Below are positions 1 through 9,078 of a stretch of 12,107 nt of DNA, in pieces. The notes under the pieces are model-generated. The model was not told where the DNA came from, ran no database searches, and was given only the letters and a program-made list of their open reading frames with translations. The DNA is taken from positions 1-12,107 of the forward strand of contig JADGCR010000052.1 in NCBI GenBank assembly GCA_015228895.1, read 5' to 3'. The translations under genes were made by a program, and so were the position numbers. This DNA is from Magnetococcales bacterium (GTDB lineage: Bacteria > Pseudomonadota > Magnetococcia > Magnetococcales > Magnetaquicoccaceae). The first letter of the stretch is position 1. Each line of letters opens with the position of its first letter.

Positions 1-2816
<2,816 letters not shown>

Positions 2817-3887
2817 TCACCCCACCTTCTGGTCAGGAAACAGCAGATTCGCGTCCCCGTATGAATAAAATCGATAGCCGGAGGCCACGGCATGGGCATA
2901 ATCCCGTTCCTGCCGCGGTTTGCCCACAAAGGCGGCCACCAGCATCAGCAGGGTGGATTTGGGCAGGTGAAAATTGGTGAGCATCAGATCCACCACGCGA
3001 AAACGAAAGCCGGGCAGGATGAAAAGATCCGTCTCCCCGGTCACCGGGCGCACCGCACCATCCTCCCCCGCCGCCGATTCCAGCACCCGCACCGCCGTGG
3101 TCCCCACCGCCACCACCCGTCCCCCCCGCTGGCGGGTGGCGTTCACCCGCCCCGCCGTCTCCGGAGAGAGGACGATGTACTCCCGATGCATGACATGGCC
3201 GGACAACGCCTCGGAACGTACCGGCTGAAAGGTCCCCAACCCCACATGCAGCGTGACCATGGCCGTCTCCACGCCCATGGCGGACAGCGCCGCCAGCAGC
3301 CCCGGAGTGAAATGCAGACCCGCCGTTGGCGCGGCCACGGCTCCGGGGTGGCGGGCGTAGACCGTCTGATAGCGCTCCCGATCCTCCGTCCGGTCCGACG
3401 CCACGATATAAGGGGGCAGAGGCAACTCTCCGAACCGCTCCAGGGCGGCGGCCACATCCCCATCCCGAGCCACCAGGCGCACCCGGAACCGCTCCTGGTC
3501 CCGCTCCAGAATCACGGCGGAGAATCCCTCCCCCAGGGTGATCTCGCTCCCTGGCCGCACCGGCTTGTTGCTGCCCACCAGCGCCTCCCAGCACCCCTCC
3601 TCCAGAGGCCGCAGCAAAAAGATCTCCACCCGTCCGCCGGTCTGTTTCCGTCCCGGCAAACGGGCGGGAATCACCCTGGTGTCGTTGAGAACCAGCAGAT
3701 CCCCGGCCCGCAGCCAGGCGGGCAGGTCGGCGAAACCACCGTCCGTGATCCCTTCCGGGCGGCTCACCAGCAGGCGGGAGGCGTCCCGAGGCTGAACGGG
3801 TCGCTGGGCGATCCGCTCCGGAGGGAGGTCATAGTCGAAATCGCTCAACCGCCAGGAAACGGGAGCGCCGGAGGGAGCGTGGTTCAA
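2817..3887 (-). CDS. queA: S-adenosylmethionine:tRNA ribosyltransferase-isomerase
   Basis: QueA adds the ribosyl part of SAM to preQ1 on tRNA, making epoxyqueuosine; it acts directly after Tgt. Conserved blocks are all present: LLVLNDTRVIPARL (about 64-77), ELPLPPYI (154-161), GAVAAPTAGLHFT (182-194), HVGLGTFQPV (214-223), VGTTAVRVLE (261-270), GETDLFILPG (284-293), LTNFHLPKSTLLMLV (303-317) and YRFYSYGDANLL (338-349). No ATG is available near the N-terminus; the first in-frame ATG is at about residue 204. A non-ATG start is therefore required. I chose the TTG at 3887, which overlaps the PilZ stop in a TTGA arrangement, has a weak GGTGA 10 bases upstream, and gives 356 residues. The TTG at 3848 would give 343 residues beginning SDFDYDLPP, closer to the typical N-terminus but without a visible ribosome site. 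Function is certain; the exact start is not. Confidence 0.96.
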   Translation of the reverse strand: MNHAPSGAPVSWRLSDFDYDLPPERIAQRPVQPRDASRLLVSRPEGITDGGFADLPAWLRAGDLLVLNDTRVIPARLPGRKQTGGRVEIFLLRPLEEGCWEALVGSNKPVRPGSEITLGEGFSAVILERDQERFRVRLVARDGDVAAALERFGELPLPPYIVASDRTEDRERYQTVYARHPGAVAAPTAGLHFTPGLLAALSAMGVETAMVTLHVGLGTFQPVRSEALSGHVMHREYIVLSPETAGRVNATRQRGGRVVAVGTTAVRVLESAAGEDGAVRPVTGETDLFILPGFRFRVVDLMLTNFHLPKSTLLMLVAAFVGKPRQERDYAHAVASGYRFYSYGDANLLFPDQKVG

Positions 3888-4204
3888 GGAATGTGTATCA
3901 CCAGCAATTGGGCGTCCTGCTGCTCGATCTCCAGGCCGATCTGCCAACCCAGGTCGCACTCCTGGCAAAAGGCCACCCGGCAGGCATAGGCGTCCACGCC
4001 GGAGGATTCGGAGACCTCCATGATCACCTCCAGGCCATGGGGCAGGGATTTGGAGGCCAGAACGCACATCCCGCACAGTCCCACATCCACCATGGCCACC
4101 TGAAACCGCTCCTGCCCCACCACCAACACCCCGTTGCCCTCTCCGGAGATGCGTCTGGAAACCCGCACCCGGCCTTTGGTCGCGATCGCCGCCTGTCTCC
4201 TCAT
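3884..4204 (-). CDS. small single-domain PilZ-like protein
   Basis: This 106-residue protein fits a stand-alone PilZ domain, the family that typically binds cyclic di-GMP and controls motility, adhesion or exopolysaccharide. The first binding motif RxxxR is present as Arg14-Val-Ser-Arg-Arg18. The second motif, normally (D/N)xSxxG, reads Asp40-Val-Gly-Leu-Cys-Gly45, so the conserved serine is replaced by glycine. The end, with GWQIGLEI at 86-93, matches the last strands of the PilZ barrel. The five cysteines (44, 47, 75, 80, 83), including a CQEC pair, are unusual for so small a protein. It has no signal peptide or membrane segment and should be cytoplasmic. The ATG overlaps the kdsB stop (ATGA) and its own stop overlaps the queA TTG, so it is embedded in the operon. 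Fold assignment is fairly sure; c-di-GMP binding is unproven. Confidence 0.8.
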   Translation of the reverse strand: MRRQAAIATKGRVRVSRRISGEGNGVLVVGQERFQVAMVDVGLCGMCVLASKSLPHGLEVIMEVSESSGVDAYACRVAFCQECDLGWQIGLEIEQQDAQLLVIHIP

Positions 4205-4968
4205 GCGCCCCCCTCCCGGTTGCCCGCCAGCAACTCAAGGCGGACCCGCTCCAGATCCTCCGGCACGTCCACCCCCCGCGCCACCATGCGTTGGGTGACG
4301 ATCACCCGAATGTCAAAGCCATGTTCCAAAGCGCGCAACTGTTCCAGCCGCTCCAGGGATTCCAGCGGGGTGGGCTGGAGCGCGGAAAAGGTTTGCAGAA
4401 AATCGGCCCGGAAGCCGTACAGGCCGATATGGTGCAGCGCCAGCGGATGCAACGGGGCCTCCAGGGAGGAACGATCCCGGTCCCAGGGGATCGGGGCGCG
4501 GGAGAAATAGAGGGCGCGCCCCCGCCGGTCGCAAACGATCTTCACCACATTGGGGTTGTGCCACTCCGCCGGGTCCAGCAGGGGCTGGGCCAGGGTGGAC
4601 ATGGTCAGGGCGGGATCCTCCAGCAGGGGGGCCGCCACCTGCCGGATCAGGGCCGGTTCCAGCAGGGGTTCATCCCCCTGCACATTGACGATCACCTCCT
4701 CGTCCAACTCCAGAGCGGCCTGGGCCACCCGGTCGGTCCCGGAGAGATGGTCCGGGCTGGTCATGACCGCCTCCCCGCCAAAACCCGTCACCGCGTCCCG
4801 GATGCGGAGGTCGTCGGTGGCCACCAGCACGGTGGAGGCCCCGGAACGGCTGGCCGCCTCATACACCCAACGGATCATCGGCTTGCCCGCCAGATTCAGC
4901 AGGGGTTTGCCAGGCAGCCGGGTGGAGGCGTACCGGGCCGGAATGACGACAGCGAATCTTCTGGCCAT
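4201..4968 (-). CDS. kdsB: 3-deoxy-manno-octulosonate cytidylyltransferase (CMP-KDO synthetase)
   Basis: KdsB activates KDO with CTP to give CMP-KDO, the donor for the first sugars added to lipid A in the cytoplasm. The protein is 255 residues, close to the usual 245-250. The nucleotide-binding start VIPARYASTRLPGKPL (8-23) is typical. Other family blocks are SGTDRVAQA (76-84), NVQGDEPL with metal-binding Asp99 (95-102), HHIGLYGFR (179-187), LEQLRALEHG (208-217) and GVDVPEDLERV with the second metal Asp234 (232-242). The ATG at 4968 has an AAGGAG ribosome site 4 bases upstream. The gene follows the DUF3108 gene by 9 bases and overlaps the PilZ gene by 4 bases. No kdsA or waaA is in view. Identification is secure. 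Confidence 0.97.
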   Translation of the reverse strand: MARRFAVVIPARYASTRLPGKPLLNLAGKPMIRWVYEAASRSGASTVLVATDDLRIRDAVTGFGGEAVMTSPDHLSGTDRVAQAALELDEEVIVNVQGDEPLLEPALIRQVAAPLLEDPALTMSTLAQPLLDPAEWHNPNVVKIVCDRRGRALYFSRAPIPWDRDRSSLEAPLHPLALHHIGLYGFRADFLQTFSALQPTPLESLERLEQLRALEHGFDIRVIVTQRMVARGVDVPEDLERVRLELLAGNREGGA

Positions 4969-4977
4969 GGGACTCCT

Positions 4978-5781
4978 TTATTCCGACACCTTCAATTCCC
5001 GCCTGTCGCCCCGGCCATCGTCCAGGAAGACCAGATCGGCGGACACCTTCTTGAACTCGATGCGGCTCTCCACCCGCACCGGGATGCGCCGCGGGTCGCT
5101 GGTCAACCAGACGACCACGGAACCTTGCAGACGGAACAGATCCGAATTCCCCACCACCACGGTCACGGGCAGGACGTCGAACCATCCCAGGGGGGTCTGG
5201 AGTCTTTCCGGATTGCCCACGGCCGCGGTGATCTCATACACCTTTTTGCCATCCACCATGGGCACGTAGAGATTGGCTCCCGGCACCAATCCCCGACAGG
5301 CGCGCAGGGCGAAGAAACCGGCCACCAGATCGTTCACCTGGGGGGTCACGCCGCCGATATGGGTCGGCTCCTCCCCGCTCTGGGTGCGGACGACCTCGCC
5401 CCATTCGCGATCAAAACGGTAGGAGAGGATCCGGGTATGATCGCGCCGTTGCTGCTGCTTGATGAAATAACGGGCGGAAAAACCGTTCGGGGTCAAAAAC
5501 CCGTCCGACTGCAAGGAGTCCTTGATGGCATGCACCAGTTTGACCACCCCGATGGACTCCACCCCCGCCGCCAGGGAGTATTCTCCGGCCAGAGCGGGCC
5601 GCACCTGCATGTAGGCGGCACCCGCGGGCACCCCCATCCAGTGGACGTTGAACCTGAGATGCTCTCCGGGGGCCGCCCCCAGGGACAACAGCCGCGCCGA
5701 TTCCTGCGGGGCGCACCAGGCCATCCCCGCCCCGGTGGTCAAGGCGACCCAGACCAGCGTCAGTTGAAGAATTCGCTTCAT
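4978..5781 (-). CDS. exported DUF3108-family protein
   Basis: This is a 267-residue protein with an N-terminal type I signal peptide: MKR, a hydrophobic stretch to about residue 20, and a likely cleavage site after AWCA (about residue 24). The mature part has the features of DUF3108 proteins: GEHLRFNVHWMGVPAG near the start, mixed strand-rich sequence, a conserved NDLVAGFFALR segment, and a closing region with VVVWLTSDPRRIPVRVESR. It should be periplasmic; no enzymatic motif is visible and the family's function is unsettled. A longer reading back to 5895 exists, but it would place 38 unlikely residues before the signal peptide. The ATG at 5781 is preceded by GGGGAG. It is the first gene of the tight minus-strand operon with kdsB, which suggests, but does not prove, a role in envelope assembly. 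DUF3108 membership is by recall of the pattern, not a search. Confidence 0.8.
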   Translation of the reverse strand: MKRILQLTLVWVALTTGAGMAWCAPQESARLLSLGAAPGEHLRFNVHWMGVPAGAAYMQVRPALAGEYSLAAGVESIGVVKLVHAIKDSLQSDGFLTPNGFSARYFIKQQQRRDHTRILSYRFDREWGEVVRTQSGEEPTHIGGVTPQVNDLVAGFFALRACRGLVPGANLYVPMVDGKKVYEITAAVGNPERLQTPLGWFDVLPVTVVVGNSDLFRLQGSVVVWLTSDPRRIPVRVESRIEFKKVSADLVFLDDGRGDRRELKVSE

Positions 5782-5882
5782 TCGCTCCCCATGCCATTGT
5801 GTCGCGCCACGCAACACGGTATGAATTGTCCAGATTCTGAAAACCGGCATTCTAACACACACTCCAAGGAAGCATAAGACAG
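5782..5882. promoter_or_regulatory. divergent promoter region between the DUF3108-kdsB operon and gmhB
   Basis: These 101 bases separate two divergent genes and must hold both promoters unless gmhB is expressed from elsewhere. On the minus strand an extended -10 element, TGTTAGAAT, lies at 5857-5849; this would start transcription near 5842, leaving a leader of about 60 bases before the ATG at 5781. No convincing -35 is seen 17 bases upstream, which is tolerable for an extended -10. For gmhB, TTGTCC at 5827-5832 could be a -35, but no good -10 follows at normal spacing. The gmhB ribosome site is AAGGAAG at 5866-5872. Confidence 0.4.
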
Positions 5883-6419
5883 ATGGACCTCGCAAAAAAA
5901 ATTTTGTTGCTGGATCGGGATGGGGTTTGCAACCGTGACCGTAGCGATTATGTCCGCACCCCGGAGGAGTTGGAGATCCTGCCCGGCGTTCCCGCCGCCC
6001 TGGGCCGTCTGCATCGGGCGGGTTTCGTGGTTCTGATCCTCACCAACCAGGCCTGTGTGGGCAAGGGTCTGGTTCTCCCCGCCACCCTGGAGGCCATTCA
6101 CCGGAAGCTCCGCGCCGCCGCGGAAACGGCGGGAGGCCGGATTCACGGAATCTATCACTGCCCCCACCGCAACGAGGACCAGTGCGCCTGTCGCAAACCC
6201 GCCCCCGGTCTGATCTTCGCCGCCCACCAGGAGTGGGGTTTCTCCCCGTCCGCCACCTGGATGGTGGGAGATTCGCCCCGTGACATCCAGGCGGCCCGCG
6301 CCGCCGGTTGTCGCGGAGCGCTGGTACGCACCGGCCACGGCATGGAGTCGGTGCGCAAGTTGCCTGAAGTCCCGGCCTTCGACGACCTGGCCGCCTTCAC
6401 CGACTTTTTGCTGGGGTGA
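5883..6419 (+). CDS. gmhB: D-glycero-beta-D-manno-heptose-1,7-bisphosphate 7-phosphatase
   Basis: GmhB removes the 7-phosphate from heptose bisphosphate in the ADP-heptose pathway that supplies the LPS inner core. The 178 residues match the usual 175-190. HAD phosphatase motifs are in order: motif I with nucleophile Asp11 and acid/base Asp13 (LDRDGV), motif II Thr54 (LTNQ), Lys105 within CRKPAPG, and motif IV Asp130/Asp134 (VGDSPRDIQAA). The zinc loop that marks GmhB is present as Cys93, His95, Cys101 and Cys103 (CPH then CAC). The related histidinol phosphatase domain of HisB shares these features, but the size and a neighbourhood with kdsB favour GmhB. It stands alone on the plus strand, divergent from the KDO operon and convergent with nfeD; no other heptose gene is visible. 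The anomer specificity cannot be read from the sequence. Confidence 0.9.
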   Translation: MDLAKKILLLDRDGVCNRDRSDYVRTPEELEILPGVPAALGRLHRAGFVVLILTNQACVGKGLVLPATLEAIHRKLRAAAETAGGRIHGIYHCPHRNEDQCACRKPAPGLIFAAHQEWGFSPSATWMVGDSPRDIQAARAAGCRGALVRTGHGMESVRKLPEVPAFDDLAAFTDFLLG

Positions 6420-6436
6420 CCGACCCGCCTCACCCC
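6413..6436. other. inverted repeat holding both convergent stop codons
   Basis: GGGGTGA at 6413-6419 is exactly complementary to TCACCCC at 6430-6436, with a 10-base loop. The first arm ends with the gmhB stop TGA; the second arm begins with the reverse complement of the nfeD stop TGA. A GC-rich 7-bp hairpin could therefore form in either transcript. No T-run follows on either side, so it is not a standard intrinsic terminator. It may be a weak bidirectional terminator or a chance result of both genes ending in GGGGTGA. Confidence 0.35.
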
Positions 6437-6912
6437 TCTCTGGCGACCGGTTCCACCAGCAGCAGGGTCCCATCCACACCGACCACCCGCACCTTGGCCC
6501 CCTGGGGCACATCCGGACCGGCCACCTGCCAACTGGAGTCATCCACCCGGATGCGTCCCATGCCGTTCTCGATGGGCTCGCTCAGAGTGAAGATCCGCTC
6601 CAGATATTGGGTCGCGCGCCGGTTCAAGGTGGGTCGGTCGCTGTGGGTGGGCTGTTTTTTCAGCAGCAGATGCCACCCCCCCAGCGAGAGCAGGGAGAAA
6701 CCGGAAAACAACAGCCATTGACCCTTCCAGCCCATTGCCGGATCAAACCACACCACCCCTCCCACCAGCCCGGCGGCGATGGCCAGCCACAAAAAGAAAA
6801 AGGCCGGGGAGAGCACCTCCAGGATGACCAGAACCACCGCCACGATCCCCCAGTGCCAGTGGTCCATGCGATCCCACGGCACCAGAAACCCATCAAAAGA
6901 CACCTGGATCAT
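6430..6912 (-). CDS. NfeD family membrane protein (YbbJ-like)
   Basis: This is a short-form NfeD protein of 160 residues. The N-terminal half carries about three membrane segments (roughly 22-37, 39-56 and 65-83), with the family-like stretch [18 protein letters not shown]. The C-terminal half (about 99-156) matches the soluble OB-fold domain, with [17 protein letters not shown] and [18 protein letters not shown]. The N-terminal protease domain of long NfeD proteins is absent. NfeD proteins partner SPFH/stomatin proteins in membrane quality control or lipid microdomains, and here the ATG overlaps the stop of the upstream SPFH gene by 4 bases (ATGA), as expected for a functional pair like E. 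coli qmcA-ybbJ. An internal Met16 directly before the first membrane segment is an alternative start, but the overlap favours Met1. Confidence 0.88.
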   Translation of the reverse strand: MIQVSFDGFLVPWDRMDHWHWGIVAVVLVILEVLSPAFFFLWLAIAAGLVGGVVWFDPAMGWKGQWLLFSGFSLLSLGGWHLLLKKQPTHSDRPTLNRRATQYLERIFTLSEPIENGMGRIRVDDSSWQVAGPDVPQGAKVRVVGVDGTLLLVEPVAREG

Positions 6913-7844
6913 TCTTTCACGCCCTCCTGTCTGGAAGGGAAGGCGCCGCGGGTGAGTTCCGCCACCCCGCCGAGCGCCCCCAGGATTCCGATGGCGTCCA
7001 GGGGCAGAAACACGACTTTCTGGTTGTCCGCCGCAGCGATTTTTCCCAGCGCCTGCACATACTGCTGGGCGATGAAATAGTTTACCGCCTGGATGTTCCC
7101 CGCGGCAATGGCGGAAGAGACCATGCGGGTGGCGTTGGCTTCGGCCTCGGCCTGGCGCTCCCGGCCTTCCGCCTCCCGGAAGGCGGCCTCCCGTTTTCCC
7201 TCGGCGGCGAGGATGGCCGCCTGTTTCTCCCCTTCGGCCTTGAGGATTTCCCCCTGACGGAACCCTTCGGCCTCCAGGATCGAGGCCCGTTTGTTGCGTT
7301 CGGCCTTCATCTGCCGGGCCATGGACTCCACCAGATCCTGGGGCGGGGTGATGTCCTTGATTTCGATCCGGGTCACCTTCACCCCCCAGGGGTTGGTCGC
7401 CTCGTCCACCACGCTCAGCAGCCGGGCGTTGATCTCGTCCCGTTTGGAGAGCAGTTCATCCATGTCCATGGAACCCATCACCGTGCGGATGTTGGTGGTG
7501 GTCAGGTTGTAGATGGCGTAATTGAGATTGCTCACCTCGTAGGCCGCCTTGGGGGCGTCCAGTACCTGGAAGAAAACCACCCCGTCCACCCGCACCATGG
7601 CGTTGTCCTTGGTGATCACCTCCTGGGAGGGGACATCCAGCACCTGTTCCATCATGTTCATTCTGGCCCCGACGCGCTCGAAGACGGGAATGATCACGTT
7701 GAATCCGGGGGCCAGGGTGCGCACATAGCGTCCCCACCGCTCCAGGGTGTACTCCCGCCCCTGGGGCACCACCCGGACGCTCAACGGCACCAGAATCACC
7801 ACCAGCACCACAATCAACCAAACGAACCCGGATACCGCTTCCAT
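6909..7844 (-). CDS. qmcA: SPFH/band 7 (stomatin-like) membrane protein, QmcA family
   Basis: The protein has one N-terminal membrane anchor (about 7-23), then a band 7 domain with [52 protein letters not shown] and [18 protein letters not shown]. An Ala/Glu-rich coiled coil (about 172-240) with repeated EAEG/KAEG units follows, and the C-terminal part includes [15 protein letters not shown]. This closely resembles recalled E. coli QmcA, about 305 residues. Such proteins oligomerise on the inner membrane and are linked to FtsH-type protease control and membrane microdomains. The frame can start at GTG 7847 or ATG 7844. The strong AAGGAGG ribosome site at 7858-7852 is 6 bases from the ATG and only 3 from the GTG, so I chose the ATG (311 residues). 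It is first in a two-gene unit with nfeD. Confidence 0.92.
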   Translation of the reverse strand: MEAVSGFVWLIVVLVVILVPLSVRVVPQGREYTLERWGRYVRTLAPGFNVIIPVFERVGARMNMMEQVLDVPSQEVITKDNAMVRVDGVVFFQVLDAPKAAYEVSNLNYAIYNLTTTNIRTVMGSMDMDELLSKRDEINARLLSVVDEATNPWGVKVTRIEIKDITPPQDLVESMARQMKAERNKRASILEAEGFRQGEILKAEGEKQAAILAAEGKREAAFREAEGRERQAEAEANATRMVSSAIAAGNIQAVNYFIAQQYVQALGKIAAADNQKVVFLPLDAIGILGALGGVAELTRGAFPSRQEGVKE

Positions 7845-8060
7845 CACCCACCTCCTTCAAGGTTCTCATGACAAGGGAGTGAGCAAAGTATCATCAACAG
7901 GTGATTTCATGAAAGAGAAACAATCAAACTCGACTTTGACTTTTTTGATGCGGGAGACCCTTGCAGGCCAGAGTTTCTGCCGGGGAGTCAATCAGACCCA
8001 AAAAAAACCGCAGCCAATCCAAGCGCTGCGGTTTGGTCAAACAGACCGGAAAGACCCGCC
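7845..8060. other. intergenic region upstream of qmcA
   Basis: About 215 bases lie between the DHH gene stop and the qmcA start. The right part contains the terminator described separately. The left part must hold the qmcA promoter; it is more AT-rich than its surroundings. A GATACT element on the minus strand at 7896-7891 is a weak -10 candidate without a good -35. A perfect 10-base palindrome TTTCATGAAA lies at 7907-7916, just upstream of that candidate, and could be an operator or chance. Short plus-strand reading frames here have no ribosome site and no recognisable protein. Confidence 0.5.
8000..8034 (-). terminator. intrinsic terminator after the gapR-rlmKL-DHH cluster
   Basis: On the minus strand, AAACCGCAGC (8034-8025) pairs perfectly with GCTGCGGTTT (8014-8005) around a 10-base loop, and the 3' arm runs into eight consecutive T residues (8007-8000). 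The last two or three T residues of the arm overlap the T-tract, as is common. It lies 27 bases past the stop codon of the DHH phosphoesterase gene, a textbook place for a Rho-independent terminator. Confidence 0.92.
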
Positions 8061-8999
8061 TCAACCGTCGGCGGTGATGCGGGCGATCAGCTCCTGCAAG
8101 GTTTTTTCCGCCACATCGACGGCCACCTGACAGGTGCCGGCGTTCATGTGTCCGCCCCCCCCGTATTGCAGCGCCAGTTCCCCGATATTGGTCCTGGAAC
8201 TCCGGTCCAGGATCGACTTGCCGATGGCGAACACCGTGTTCTGTTTCTGGAAGCCCCACAAAACATGAATGGAGATGTTGCATTGGGGAAACATGGCGTA
8301 GATCATGAAACGGTTCCCCGCCCAGATGGTCTCCTCGTTGCGCAGATCCAGCACCACCAGGTTCTTGTGCACACGGGTGCAGCGCTGCAACTGCTCCTTG
8401 AACTTGACCTCATGCTCGAAATAGGTGTCCACCCGCTCCTTGACATCCGGCAGTTGCAGAATGTCGCTGATGGGCATCTCCCGGCACAGGTCGATCAGTT
8501 GCATCATCAGTTGATAGTTGGAAACCCGGAACTCGCGAAACCGTCCCAGGCCGGTGCGGGCGTCCATCAGATAGTTCATCAGGACCCAACCCGTGGGGTG
8601 CAGGATCTCCTCGCGGGAGAACCGGGCCGCGTCTCCCTTGTCCACCGCCTCCATGATCTCGTCGGAAATCCGGGGAAAGGCCCTGGCCCCGCCATAATAA
8701 TCATACACCACACGGGCCGCCGACGGAACCCTGGGGTCGATGATGTGATTGTCCGGTTTCTCCACCCCACGGCGAATGGTCTCGCTCAAGTGATGATCGA
8801 AGGCCAGATGCACCCCCTCCACATAGGGCAGATTGGTGGTGATGTCGCGAGCGGTAATCGCGATTTTTCCATCCTGCATATCCTTCGGATGCACAAACTT
8901 GATGTCGTTGATCAGGTCCAGTTCCTTCAACAGAACCGCGCACACCAGACCATCGAAATCGCTCCGCGTTACCAGCCGAAATTGCTCTTTGCCAGACAT
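8061..8999 (-). CDS. DHH/DHHA1-family phosphoesterase (exopolyphosphatase- or nanoRNase-like)
   Basis: This 312-residue cytoplasmic protein carries the DHH superfamily core. Motif I is SDFDG with Asp14 and Asp16 (13-17), motif III is AFDHH (Asp68, His69, His70), and a further conserved acidic motif is VDKGD around 119-123. Near the C-terminus a DHHA1-type substrate loop GGGGHMNAG spans 280-288. These Mn-dependent enzymes cleave phosphoester or phosphoanhydride bonds; relatives include RecJ, NrnA nanoRNase/pAp phosphatase and exopolyphosphatase. The subfamily is often labelled exopolyphosphatase, but the substrate cannot be decided here. The frame extends to an ATG at 9020, but a strong GGAGG site 6 bases before the ATG at 8999 fixes the start. 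It follows rlmKL by 79 bases and ends just before a strong terminator, so it is probably last in the gapR-rlmKL cluster, though its own promoter is possible. Confidence 0.88.
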   Translation of the reverse strand: MSGKEQFRLVTRSDFDGLVCAVLLKELDLINDIKFVHPKDMQDGKIAITARDITTNLPYVEGVHLAFDHHLSETIRRGVEKPDNHIIDPRVPSAARVVYDYYGGARAFPRISDEIMEAVDKGDAARFSREEILHPTGWVLMNYLMDARTGLGRFREFRVSNYQLMMQLIDLCREMPISDILQLPDVKERVDTYFEHEVKFKEQLQRCTRVHKNLVVLDLRNEETIWAGNRFMIYAMFPQCNISIHVLWGFQKQNTVFAIGKSILDRSSRTNIGELALQYGGGGHMNAGTCQVAVDVAEKTLQELIARITADG

Positions 9000-9078
9000 G
9001 AGACGCCTCCACCATACCAAGAGTCACGAATAACCCGACAACTTTACCTGAATCCCCCGAAAAAATCCAAAGAAAATC

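Noticed and set aside
3888..4238. N-terminal extension of queA back to an ATG at 4238
   Set aside because: The extra 117 residues lie in the wrong frame of pilZ and kdsB, which are real, and do not belong to QueA.
4291..5877. A 528-codon plus-strand frame opposite kdsB and the DUF3108 gene
   Set aside because: It spans two confidently called genes and their junction, and its composition is that of an antisense shadow.
5782..5895. Longer start for the DUF3108 protein at 5895
   Set aside because: It would bury the signal peptide 38 residues in, and would run across the divergent promoter region and into gmhB.
7747..8130. A 127-codon plus-strand frame across the intergenic region before qmcA
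   Set aside because: It overlaps the ends of two real minus-strand genes and reads through a clear terminator hairpin, with no ribosome site or domain.
9000..9020. Upstream ATG at 9020 for the DHH phosphoesterase
   Set aside because: The strong ribosome site lies between this ATG and the ATG at 8999, so the downstream one is the better start.
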